Source of the DNA: Bacteroides sp. MSB163
GTDB lineage: Bacteria; Bacteroidota; Bacteroidia; Bacteroidales; Bacteroidaceae
Assembly: GCF_036416795.1 (NCBI RefSeq)
Contig: NZ_CP143867.1
Coordinates: forward strand, 3,278,001 to 3,342,000
Direction: 5' to 3'
Length of the DNA: 64,000 nucleotides
Below, one piece after another: positions 24,521 through 32,358 of this stretch. A program made the position numbers and the translations under genes. Under the pieces are notes generated by a model. The model was given only the letters and a program-made list of their open reading frames with translations. It was not told where the DNA came from and did not search any database. Numbering within the stretch: the first letter of the stretch is position 1; every line of letters starts with the position of its first letter.

Positions 24521-24658
24521 CCCTCCTCTCGGGAGGAGGGATGTCCAAAGGGCGGGGTGGTAGGTGAGAAAGAATACCTTAGTGCTATGATTAATGGGTA
24601 CTTATTGCTTTACCTACCACCTCCCCCTTACGGGGACTCCTCCTTCTTGAAGGAGGAG
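24521..24658. repeat. Nested palindromic intergenic repeat
   Basis: The structure has three parts. CCCTCCTC pairs with GAGGAGGG at 24521-24540. GGTGGTAGGT near 24556-24565 pairs with ACCTACCACC near 24612-24621. CTCCTCCTTC pairs with GAAGGAGGAG at 24637-24658. It lies between the transporter and GH10-GH43 genes and holds no gene. It looks like a dispersed, non-autonomous repeat; its transcript would be highly structured. Confidence 0.7.
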
Positions 24659-24731
24659 AATTTAGAGAGTACAGGCTGTTATTTAATTCATTTCAGACCG
24701 GGATTAGGAAAATATCCCGTACCCGGGATGG

Positions 24732-26228
24732 TTAATAATCTTCTTTACTTCTGCGTTCCGTCAGTTCAGCCTGCATCTCTTCATTATACTTCTTTGTAAT
24801 AGGATAGAAGTACAGCGCTATGACGCCGATAAAGAACGTAACAGCCGGAATAATACTGGATGAAAGCACGATACCATGAATAGCCGATTCGCTTTGTGCG
24901 ATCCCTGCACCCGATACATAACCGAAACCGGAGAGCAGGAAACCCAAAATAGCACCGCCAATACCCAATCCGGCCTTCAGGGCAAACACTACACCTGCAA
25001 ACACGAAACCCGTTGCACGGCGGTGATTGATATATTCCGAATGATCCGCCACGTCAGCAATCATAGCCCAAAGCAACGGAACGGTAGGAGCGTATGCCAA
25101 ACTCTTGAGGAAGTTCAGAACGAACATCGTCTCTACATCCCTCTCATTCGGGAAATAGAAGAAGGCGGTGAACACTGCTGTCAGAGCCAAACAAACGATA
25201 AATACCGATTTCTTTCCGAAACGGTTGGCCAGGAAGCCGGACAGGAAGATAACGCCGAAGAACTGTACCACTGCTCCCAGCATGTTGAACACACCGAAGC
25301 CCACTTCATAAGCCTTTTCAGGACTGCTGACAATAAGGCCGAAAGCATTCAGTATCGTATAACCCACCGAATCACTGGCCTGTGTAGCCACCAACCCCAG
25401 TTTATCGAGGAAGGCAAATAATGCGCCCGAATCCACATAATTCTCAAAGTAGTAGTTCATAGCGCTTCCCCACATGGCAAGGGTCGTGAAAAGGAAGAGC
25501 GTCAGGATGAACATCGCCCGCCAGGGAATATTCTTGAATACATCCTTGATGTCTTTCCGGGTATCAGTTTTCTGATTTGCCGGCGGTGTGATACGTTCAC
25601 GGCTGGAGAAGAAAGTAATAACCAGGAACACGAAACCGATGACTGCAAATAAGGAAATAGTGCACAGCCAACCGTGCCCCTTATCACCGCTTTCACCTGC
25701 GAACTTGCTCACCAACGGGAGCGTCAAGCCCTGTACCACAAACTGCGCAATGGTAGCGGCAACGAAACGGATAGACGTAATGCTTGTACGTTCCTTGATG
25801 TCACTTGACATTACACCACCCAACGATGCGTACGGTGTATTGTTGAACGAGTAAAGCGTCATCAACAAGGTATAGGAGATTGTAGCGTACACCGCTACCA
25901 AACCTTTATCCTCGATGCCGGGATTGTAGAATGCCAACACATAGAACACCATGAACGGCAATGCGGTCCAGAGTACCCATGGGCGGTATTTGCCCCATTT
26001 GGTTTGTGTCCGGTCGGACAATATACCTACGGTAGGGTCTACAAAAGCGTCCACAATGCGGGCAATCAGCATCACTGATCCTGCAATGGCGCCTTCCAGA
26101 CCGAAGACATCGGTATAAAACTTGGTTTGGTAAATCATCATCATCTGGAACACGAGGTTCGCAGAGCAATCTCCTAAACTATAGCCAATCTTCTCGGCCA
26201 TAGACACTTTTTGACTTAGTGCGTTCAT
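24732..26228 (-). CDS. GPH-family (MelB-type) MFS oligosaccharide transporter
   Basis: This encodes 498 residues with about 12 hydrophobic segments. The N-terminus (VSMAEKIGYSLGDCSANLVFQ) and the loop after it (DAFVDPTVGILSDRTQTKWGKYRPWVL) are hallmark motifs of glycoside-pentoside-hexuronide cation symporters. The conserved Asp residues for cation binding lie in FVDPTVG and LSDRT. It is likely to carry xylose, xylobiose or aldouronic oligosaccharides across the inner membrane. It is part of the xylan operon, 73 bases after the acetylesterase gene; a 274-base gap with a palindromic repeat separates it from GH10-GH43. Confidence 0.92.
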   Translation of the reverse strand: MNALSQKVSMAEKIGYSLGDCSANLVFQMMMIYQTKFYTDVFGLEGAIAGSVMLIARIVDAFVDPTVGILSDRTQTKWGKYRPWVLWTALPFMVFYVLAFYNPGIEDKGLVAVYATISYTLLMTLYSFNNTPYASLGGVMSSDIKERTSITSIRFVAATIAQFVVQGLTLPLVSKFAGESGDKGHGWLCTISLFAVIGFVFLVITFFSSRERITPPANQKTDTRKDIKDVFKNIPWRAMFILTLFLFTTLAMWGSAMNYYFENYVDSGALFAFLDKLGLVATQASDSVGYTILNAFGLIVSSPEKAYEVGFGVFNMLGAVVQFFGVIFLSGFLANRFGKKSVFIVCLALTAVFTAFFYFPNERDVETMFVLNFLKSLAYAPTVPLLWAMIADVADHSEYINHRRATGFVFAGVVFALKAGLGIGGAILGFLLSGFGYVSGAGIAQSESAIHGIVLSSSIIPAVTFFIGVIALYFYPITKKYNEEMQAELTERRSKEDY

Positions 26229-26242
26229 AGTGCTGTATTATT

Positions 26243-26305
26243 CAGTTATTAATTGTCAGTAATCAGTTGTTCGCTTGCTGTTATCCGTTTCCGGTTGTCC
26301 GTCAT
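26243..26305. repeat. Heptad tract, nine units, at the acetylesterase/transporter junction
   Basis: From 26243 the sequence falls into nine successive 7-bp units of consensus CNGTTRT (first unit CAGTTAT, fourth CAGTTGT, sixth CTGTTAT, eighth CGGTTGT). It fills the intergenic gap, and the last unit overlaps the stop codon of the acetylesterase gene. It has no DSAAN core. Confidence 0.7.
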
Positions 26306-27972
26306 TTATTATTCTCCAACGCACTTTCTGCCGCACGTTGTCCCAGGGTTTTCTTATCCAATGGATGTATATCGTTCCATTCGCCCAGGTCACTGTTGCG
26401 GATGAGGCGGGTGTTCCGGTTGGTTTCAGCTACTTTGGCCTGTTCCTTGCGCATTTCAGCCCAGGCCTGCCGACCGCTGACGTCATCTCGGGACAGGAAG
26501 TCTGCCAGCTCTACAATGTAGAAAGGTAATTCCGGGTTGCCGAATGTGTTGCGCCAATCAGCAATCAGAGCTGTCAGTAGTGCGGCGTATTCATTGCGGC
26601 GGTCCACATTGGACTCTCCCTGATACCAGAGTACACCACGGATGCCATAGTTTTGCAGCGGGGCAATCATGGCATTGTACAGGCATACCGGCTTGTAACA
26701 GAAGAACATCATTCCCGGAGCCGGAGGCATGGGAGCGCCCAATCTGTATTTCCATTCTCCTTGCAGGCTTACTTCTTCATTTCCGCAAATGATCTTATAA
26801 GGTTTCTCCTTCACAAAGTGAGGATAACCGTTATTGCTGATGAGGCGTATGGTTACTGTATTCTTTCCTGCTTTCAGTACACCTGCCGGAATGGTATAGA
26901 TGCGTGGAGGATACTGGTAAGAAATAGTACCTACGAATGTACCGTTCACATAGACGGAGTCCGCATCTACGATGCAACCTAAGCGCAAGGTCGCTTCTTT
27001 TCCGTTCCAATCCTGCGGTACTTCCACTTCCTTGCGGAACCAGTGCGAACCGTTTATCGGATTCAAACCGTTGGTTCCCCAGTCGGTAGAGAATAAATCA
27101 ACGGTCTTCCAGTCTTTATCATTGTAGTTGGCAGCATACCAAGGTGTTGCTTCGTGCAGTCCTGCATCTCCCCGGTATAGGGAAGTGTTCCAGCGATAGA
27201 AACTCAAACCTTCTGTCTGTTTAATGCTTTTCAGATAAGCGTCATCTTCATATTGCCGTTTATCATTAATATACTTCGGAAATTCTTTCAGTCCTTCTTC
27301 GCTTATCCACGCCTCAACGGGAGTTCCGCCCCAACTGGAGTTTATCAGTCCGACGGGTATGCTGTTCATTTCATACATGGCTTTGGCAAAGAAATAACCC
27401 AGAGCGGAGAAGTTCATTACGTTTTCCTGCGTCAGTGGTTTCCAGGCAACGTAATCCGGCAAGTCCGTTTGCGGTGCATGGAAGTTGAAGATATTGGGTA
27501 CTTTCAACTGCCTTATATTTGTATTCTCATAAGCGGAGATTTCATCACGGAACATATCCGTAACCCGGTTGACGGGCAGTTCCATATTGGATTGACCGGA
27601 GCATAGCCATACATCTCCCACCAGAATATCTTTTAGTTCAACGTCATTCACTTGAAGGATGTAAGGTCCGCCCGGTTTCATGGCAGGCAGGGTGAGGGAC
27701 CATTGGCCGCTTTCATCTGCTGTGGCTGTGTAAGTGGCTTTTAGTTTTCCACCTTTTACACCTGTGGGGGTGGCATTCTTCAGGAATTTTACTTGTACGC
27801 TTTCTCCGGCATCTGCCGTACCCCATACTTTAATGGGTTGTTCGCGTTGCAGTACCATTCCGTCAGAAATCAAGGCAGGCAACTTTACCTTTGCATCTAC
27901 CATGGAAGTAGCGCAAAGGCAAAGTAACACTGCCAGACTCAACCTAACTTTATTAAAACTAACCTTATTCAT
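26302..27972 (-). CDS. Secreted sialate-O-acetylesterase-like carbohydrate esterase (CE20-like)
   Basis: About 556 residues. The ATG at 27972 gives a signal peptide (to SMVDA); an upstream GTG at 27996 lies in a repeat and is less likely. The SGNH hydrolase is split by an inserted beta-sandwich. An N-terminal jelly-roll-like part (VLQREQPIKVWGTA) is followed by the nucleophile Ser at about 128 (CSGQSNMELP) and the WGGTPVEAWIS block. A galactose-binding-like insertion follows (DWGTNGLNPINGSHWFRKEV to LISNNGYP), then GVLWYQGESN and the Asp-His pair in WNDIHPLDKK. Such enzymes remove acetyl groups from xylan or xyloglucan oligosaccharides. It sits between GH35 (14 bases) and the transporter in the xylan operon. 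Confidence 0.87.
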   Translation of the reverse strand: MNKVSFNKVRLSLAVLLCLCATSMVDAKVKLPALISDGMVLQREQPIKVWGTADAGESVQVKFLKNATPTGVKGGKLKATYTATADESGQWSLTLPAMKPGGPYILQVNDVELKDILVGDVWLCSGQSNMELPVNRVTDMFRDEISAYENTNIRQLKVPNIFNFHAPQTDLPDYVAWKPLTQENVMNFSALGYFFAKAMYEMNSIPVGLINSSWGGTPVEAWISEEGLKEFPKYINDKRQYEDDAYLKSIKQTEGLSFYRWNTSLYRGDAGLHEATPWYAANYNDKDWKTVDLFSTDWGTNGLNPINGSHWFRKEVEVPQDWNGKEATLRLGCIVDADSVYVNGTFVGTISYQYPPRIYTIPAGVLKAGKNTVTIRLISNNGYPHFVKEKPYKIICGNEEVSLQGEWKYRLGAPMPPAPGMMFFCYKPVCLYNAMIAPLQNYGIRGVLWYQGESNVDRRNEYAALLTALIADWRNTFGNPELPFYIVELADFLSRDDVSGRQAWAEMRKEQAKVAETNRNTRLIRNSDLGEWNDIHPLDKKTLGQRAAESALENNK

Positions 27973-27993
27973 ATCTAAATTTATCTTTTTACT

Positions 27994-28021
27994 CACTACC
28001 TAGCTACTACCTACTTATACT
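27994..28021. repeat. Possible short heptad tract between GH35 and the acetylesterase
   Basis: About four 7-bp units resembling TASCTAC run across the GH35 stop codon (28011-28013) into the gap. They are more degenerate than the other tracts, so this is tentative. Confidence 0.4.
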
Positions 28022-29738
28022 CATACAATTTCACATGAAGTATCTGGAAATCTCCCACTGAGATGCGCACATGACGTCCCTGATGGTCCTGATCACCATT
28101 CAGACGGTGGATATAAGAGAGCGTACCGTCCTCGTTTACCTTCACTTCATCTACGGAACCGATGCCGCAACGTGCCCCTTTCCACATCACCTTATCACTT
28201 ATTACTCCATCACTTATCACTTTATCACCCTTTCCTCCTGTCTGGGCAAATCCGTCTTCGCCCAATGCCCGGACTTTGACCTGATTTTCGGTAGCTTTTT
28301 CAAACTCGATAACGATACCACTACCAGCTACTATATACTCATTGGGTGCCAGTCTTAATAATACGCCTCCACCTTCGGGCCATACACTGCCATCAGTGGC
28401 GCGCGCATCCCAGGGAAGAGTAAAGAAATGGCGGCAGGTTATCTTCAGATCATCCTGATAAATGATACGTTCTTTATTTTCCTGATCGAAGAGTAATCCT
28501 TTCATTGCGCCTTTACCCTGATACTTAGCGAGCAAAGGCATGAACTCTTTCAGCGTACGATAGCTTTTCACTAACGGAGAGTTGGGAGAGTCGGAACCTC
28601 CTTCGATGGAGAACGGGCTGATACCGATGGCATCATGCTCACCAAAGATATAGAAAGCTCTTACGCCATTATTATCTGTCAGTTTGATTTCGGGAATAAA
28701 CAACGGGTTGTTGTGTAACTTATATTTAGCTACCCAATCTGTAAAGCCATTGTCGTACAGGTCGGGAGCAAGAAGGTCGATGTTGGGCGCTCCGCAATGC
28801 CATATATCAATAAGGTGTGCCAGCGGACCGGCAGAAGGATATTCTCCCGGCTTTCGGTTGCGGCTGTTCATGGCAGCGTTCACGTATAGTGGAATATTGT
28901 AGATGGACCGGACGCTTTGTGCCATTCTTTCCACATAGCGGGCGTAGTGCCAGGCCATAAATAATTCATCGGTGTAGATATCGGCTCCGAATACTTCCTG
29001 CCAGGTGCCTTGCTTCTTGCTACCTTGGCTTTCCCATTTCTCAAGCATTTGGGGGTGGAGCGTTTTCTTATTTTTCTGCAAGTAACTCATTAATTCCACG
29101 GGCACCGGTGCATTGAACAATGTGTTGGCCTCTTTAGAATAGTCTCTTGCATCTTCCAGCATACCTATCTCATTTTCTATCTGTATCATGATGACGGTAC
29201 CTTCCTCTTTATCAATGGCTGCGATGTGTTCCATCCATTGAGAAAAAGCGCGGTTGTCGGCTTGGAATACATTTTCAGAGAATGCGCTGGCTATTTCGAG
29301 TGGTTTCCCTTTTTGCGTATAAGCACGCGGGTATTTCTTATAGTTTTCTTTGAACCAGAGGGGAGCGTAGCAACTCATGGAGTTCTTCCAGGCACCGAAC
29401 CAAAGAAAGATTACTTTCAGATCGTTCTGCCGGGCTTGGCGGATGACTTTATCTGTGAGGGTGAAGTCGAATTGTCCTTCCTGCGGTTCTATCAAATCCC
29501 AGTATGCGGGAACGAGTACTGTATTCAGTCCCATCCGTTGCAGCTTCGGGAAGATACGTTCAATATCTTCTGTGCATGCTGCTGATGAATTTCCTAATTC
29601 ACCGCCTAAAATAAGAAATGGTTTGCCGTCTACTACTAATTGAGTAGCGGTGCCTTGTTTCTGTAATGTACTCTTTTGAGCATTTACATACCCAACTGTC
29701 ATTACACTCAAAACCAAAATTAAAATCCAATTCTTCAT
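28011..29738 (-). CDS. GH35 family glycosidase with DUF5597-like C-terminus
   Basis: This encodes 575 residues. The ATG at 29738 is chosen because the -7 box is at 29780-29787, which would leave the upstream in-frame ATG at 29774 at or before the transcription start. It also gives a clean signal peptide (MKNWILILVLSVMTVGYVNAQ). The TIM barrel has the acid/base Glu at about 190 (IQIENEIG) and the nucleophile Glu at about 350 (FIPEIKL). Members are beta-galactosidases; in a xylan PUL this could remove galactose from side chains, or act as an exo-xylanase-like or arabinosidase enzyme. Near the C-terminus a short in-frame heptad tract (28185-28229) encodes GDKVISDGVISDKVM. It starts a new transcript inside the PUL, with its own promoter and operator-like motif. 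Confidence 0.87.
   Translation of the reverse strand: MKNWILILVLSVMTVGYVNAQKSTLQKQGTATQLVVDGKPFLILGGELGNSSAACTEDIERIFPKLQRMGLNTVLVPAYWDLIEPQEGQFDFTLTDKVIRQARQNDLKVIFLWFGAWKNSMSCYAPLWFKENYKKYPRAYTQKGKPLEIASAFSENVFQADNRAFSQWMEHIAAIDKEEGTVIMIQIENEIGMLEDARDYSKEANTLFNAPVPVELMSYLQKNKKTLHPQMLEKWESQGSKKQGTWQEVFGADIYTDELFMAWHYARYVERMAQSVRSIYNIPLYVNAAMNSRNRKPGEYPSAGPLAHLIDIWHCGAPNIDLLAPDLYDNGFTDWVAKYKLHNNPLFIPEIKLTDNNGVRAFYIFGEHDAIGISPFSIEGGSDSPNSPLVKSYRTLKEFMPLLAKYQGKGAMKGLLFDQENKERIIYQDDLKITCRHFFTLPWDARATDGSVWPEGGGVLLRLAPNEYIVAGSGIVIEFEKATENQVKVRALGEDGFAQTGGKGDKVISDGVISDKVMWKGARCGIGSVDEVKVNEDGTLSYIHRLNGDQDHQGRHVRISVGDFQILHVKLYEYK
28185..28229. repeat. Heptad tract C in frame inside GH35
   Basis: Six 7-bp units of consensus TATCACT (first CATCACC, third TATTACT, fourth CATCACT) are separated in three places by single inserted bases. 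The total is 45 bases, 15 codons, keeping the frame. It has no DSAAN core and no inverted arm. Confidence 0.65.
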
Positions 29739-29779
29739 CGTTTGTCTCTGGTATTGATTTGAGATGTTTTCCATTGCAA

Positions 29780-29787
29780 CAAAGATA
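29780..29787 (-). promoter_or_regulatory. -7 promoter box for GH35
   Basis: The minus strand reads TATCTTTG, matching TAnnTTTG, 41 bases upstream of the chosen ATG at 29738. Confidence 0.65.
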
Positions 29788-29839
29788 GTGAGCTATAATT
29801 TAGAAAGCTTTTCGCTGTGTTGCAGAAAACTTCATTTCG

Positions 29840-29867
29840 GTTACATCATTCCTCAATGATGTTACAT
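29840..29867 (-). promoter_or_regulatory. Candidate HTCS operator upstream of GH35
   Basis: On the minus strand ATGTAAC occurs at 29867-29861 and again at 29846-29840, a direct repeat 21 bases apart. The proximal copy is 52 bases from the -7 box. An 8-bp inverted repeat (ACATCATT at 29843-29850 with AATGATGT at 29855-29862) overlaps it. Motif, strand sense and spacing match the GH5 upstream region. Confidence 0.55.
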
Positions 29868-29962
29868 AATTTTTTGTTTATCGTACATTTCCCTGTTTCA
29901 GGGGGTAAAATGGGTGTTTTTACCGTATTCGGGAATAGTTTGGTAAATGGTTTGATGAATGG

Positions 29963-29992
29963 AATCCGGTAAGGCCGGAGCCTTACCGGATT
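29963..29992 (-). terminator. Strong hairpin after the surface GH10 gene
   Basis: A perfect 12-bp stem (AATCCGGTAAGG at 29963-29974 with its complement at 29981-29992) has a 6-base loop and lies 15 bases after the GH10 stop. There is no clear T-run on the minus strand. It separates the susCD-SGBP-GH10 transcript from the GH35 promoter and may only attenuate read-through. Confidence 0.75.
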
Positions 29993-30007
29993 TCCTGTCT
30001 TCACACT

Positions 30008-32326
30008 TTATTCAGCTGGAGTTTCTTCTCCTTCTGTTTCATACGCATTCTTCCAGTCGTCACCGCTGAAATCTTCACTGATATCTTTTCCGGCAATACC
30101 ATCGCATACGCCTTTATAGGCATGTTTGCGTTCATAGTTTGCGTCGAAAAGGTTCGGTGCATCGCCTGACAGCCAATATTCATGTTCTGCGGCATTATCG
30201 CTCAGCGTCCAGATGGTAATACCTGACTGCTGAGATTCAGGAACGTTTGCTTTGTATGATTCAAAGATCATCTGATAAACGTTGGCCTGAGTTGCCAGTT
30301 GTTCGGCAGAAGGGCTGGATGTTCCTAATGCTACATCCAATTCTGTTACGCGAACCAGTTTTCCGGTGGCAGCCATTGTCTTGAACATGGCATCTATTTG
30401 TTCTCTTGTGATACTGGAAGCAGTCACGTGCATCTGGGTTCCTATACCGTCAACGGTTTGTCCATTGTCTTCGATGTAATTTACGAAGTCTATTAAAGCT
30501 GCAAGCTTACTTGGGTTTGTCTCCAGATTGTAATCATTAACATAGAGCTTAACGTCGGCAGCTGCATACTTGCGTGCATATTCAAATGCTTTCACGGCAT
30601 ATTCCTTACCGATGTAGTATCCCCAATAGAAGTGATCGTTTGCCCAGTTCAGGTTCAGACCGTTTTCTTCGTCTTCTACCGGTGCAGTGTCCGGCGCGTC
30701 ATCACCATTACTCATGAAGTTACCGTCTATGCCACGCCATTGATTATTGTCCGCAATAGGTTCGTTGATGACATCCCATTCTTTTACGCGTTCCATTCCC
30801 TGATGTTGCAGCATGCCTTTAATCCATGTTTCCATTGCACCCAGTAAAGCAGCTTTTTTCTCTTCAGGAGTCTTCAGTTTGTAACTTATGCCACCGGCGC
30901 GGGTAGATGCGCGTAAAGTCTGGGCTGTTGCAGTTTCTTTCTTTTCACCGAATTTGAAATTGTCAATGTAGTAAGTTCCGGCAACTTTTCCGTAGTTGAT
31001 GCAGAGGCGAGCTATACCTTCATGACTACAAACAAATTCGCCTTCAATAGGTATCCACTGATCAACGGCTGTTGCAGCACTTACGTATCCTTCACCGTTA
31101 CCGCCATTGGCGTCTTGTACCTGAAGTGTGAAGTCCGGATTGATGACGGTTGCCTTTACCATAACAGAGTACATGTAGGTCTTTCCAACGGTTAATGTCT
31201 CAGGGAATGAGTGAGCGGTCTGAGCACTCCAGGAATCTCCATCGGAAGGATTGACCATCACCATGCAGTAATCACTGTTGTAGCCTTGTCCCTTTTCTGA
31301 GATAGTACGGGTAGAGCCATTACCCCAACCGAACCATGAGCCGAGAGTTCCGTCTTCAAACTTTCCGTCGTCTATGATATTGATCATCTTTTCCTCTATC
31401 TTCTTTCCGAACTTGAAGTCATCTACCCATAAATTGCTTCCCGGCGTTCCGCCGAATTGAATACCTATGCGTTCGATGTTTTCAGTGTCACCTTCTGTAT
31501 AGGTGAATTCGCCCGTACAGAGAATCCAGTCGCTTGGTGCGGTAAATTTGTCTTTATAGATACCTGCATAAGAAGCATTCTGCCCTATGAACTGAACCTC
31601 TAAGCCGACATCCGATTTTACCCAGAACGAGTAAGCGTAAGTTACGCCTATTTCAAGCAATCCCGTCGGCCAGAATAGCTGACTGTCATAGTTCACGTTT
31701 GTTTCATTGGTCATGGTGAAGTGAAGGGCGTAATCGCTGTCGCGACCCGGTTGTTCCACGGCGTAAGTATATTTCCCCCATAGGCCTGTCCATCCATTTG
31801 CATTGCCTCCTTCAAATCCGTAGTTACTGATGACATTCTCACATACATCATCATCACCTACCTCAACGATAACTTCCGGTGCGATCAGTGATTTCAGGTA
31901 TGTTTGTTTTTGCTGAGTATGCCAGAGGAAGTTATGTCCATATATCTGGATGTCGGCCGGAACCAGGTTCAGGAATGCGTCGATTGTTGTGAAATCCAAT
32001 TCACCGTTCGCTTTCACTACAGCCGAATGTTTCATGGCGTTTCCGGTTGTAAACATCTGGAAGTTAGCATCGGCTATGGTTCTGTATGCCGCATCGTTGA
32101 TGTATAGATCGGCTCCTAAGCCAAGTCCTACATTCATGTTAGGAGCATATTGTGCCACATACGATTTTATGTAGTCATAATTTGCTATCTTTTCCTTTAA
32201 TGCAAGGGGAATGTCGGAGGCTGTGATACTTCCGTCGGAGTCTTTCCATTCCATTATCTGGTCGTCGCAACTACTCCATGTCAGTGCACAGGCCATCAGT
32301 GGAAGAATAATTCTATTTAGTTTCAT
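30008..32326 (-). CDS. Surface GH10 endo-xylanase lipoprotein with inserted CBM4-like tandem
   Basis: This encodes 772 residues. A lipoprotein signal ends at TWSSC. As in the left-edge paralogue, the GH10 barrel is interrupted after the first strands (YGHNFLWHTQQ) by two carbohydrate-binding beta-sandwiches (about residues 155-470, with WVDDFKFG and YIDNFKFG ends). The remaining barrel has the acid/base Glu at about 522 (WDVINEP) and the nucleophile Glu at about 662 (VTELDVA). A Ser-Thr-Arg stretch and an acidic C-terminal tail (EGEETPAE) are present. It is the surface enzyme that makes long xylan fragments for SusCD. It lies 32 bases after the surface glycan-binding protein gene and ends in a strong hairpin. 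Confidence 0.94.
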   Translation of the reverse strand: MKLNRIILPLMACALTWSSCDDQIMEWKDSDGSITASDIPLALKEKIANYDYIKSYVAQYAPNMNVGLGLGADLYINDAAYRTIADANFQMFTTGNAMKHSAVVKANGELDFTTIDAFLNLVPADIQIYGHNFLWHTQQKQTYLKSLIAPEVIVEVGDDDVCENVISNYGFEGGNANGWTGLWGKYTYAVEQPGRDSDYALHFTMTNETNVNYDSQLFWPTGLLEIGVTYAYSFWVKSDVGLEVQFIGQNASYAGIYKDKFTAPSDWILCTGEFTYTEGDTENIERIGIQFGGTPGSNLWVDDFKFGKKIEEKMINIIDDGKFEDGTLGSWFGWGNGSTRTISEKGQGYNSDYCMVMVNPSDGDSWSAQTAHSFPETLTVGKTYMYSVMVKATVINPDFTLQVQDANGGNGEGYVSAATAVDQWIPIEGEFVCSHEGIARLCINYGKVAGTYYIDNFKFGEKKETATAQTLRASTRAGGISYKLKTPEEKKAALLGAMETWIKGMLQHQGMERVKEWDVINEPIADNNQWRGIDGNFMSNGDDAPDTAPVEDEENGLNLNWANDHFYWGYYIGKEYAVKAFEYARKYAAADVKLYVNDYNLETNPSKLAALIDFVNYIEDNGQTVDGIGTQMHVTASSITREQIDAMFKTMAATGKLVRVTELDVALGTSSPSAEQLATQANVYQMIFESYKANVPESQQSGITIWTLSDNAAEHEYWLSGDAPNLFDANYERKHAYKGVCDGIAGKDISEDFSGDDWKNAYETEGEETPAE

Positions 32327-32358
32327 AATTCTTAATGTTTAATGGGTTTCTACTGAGT

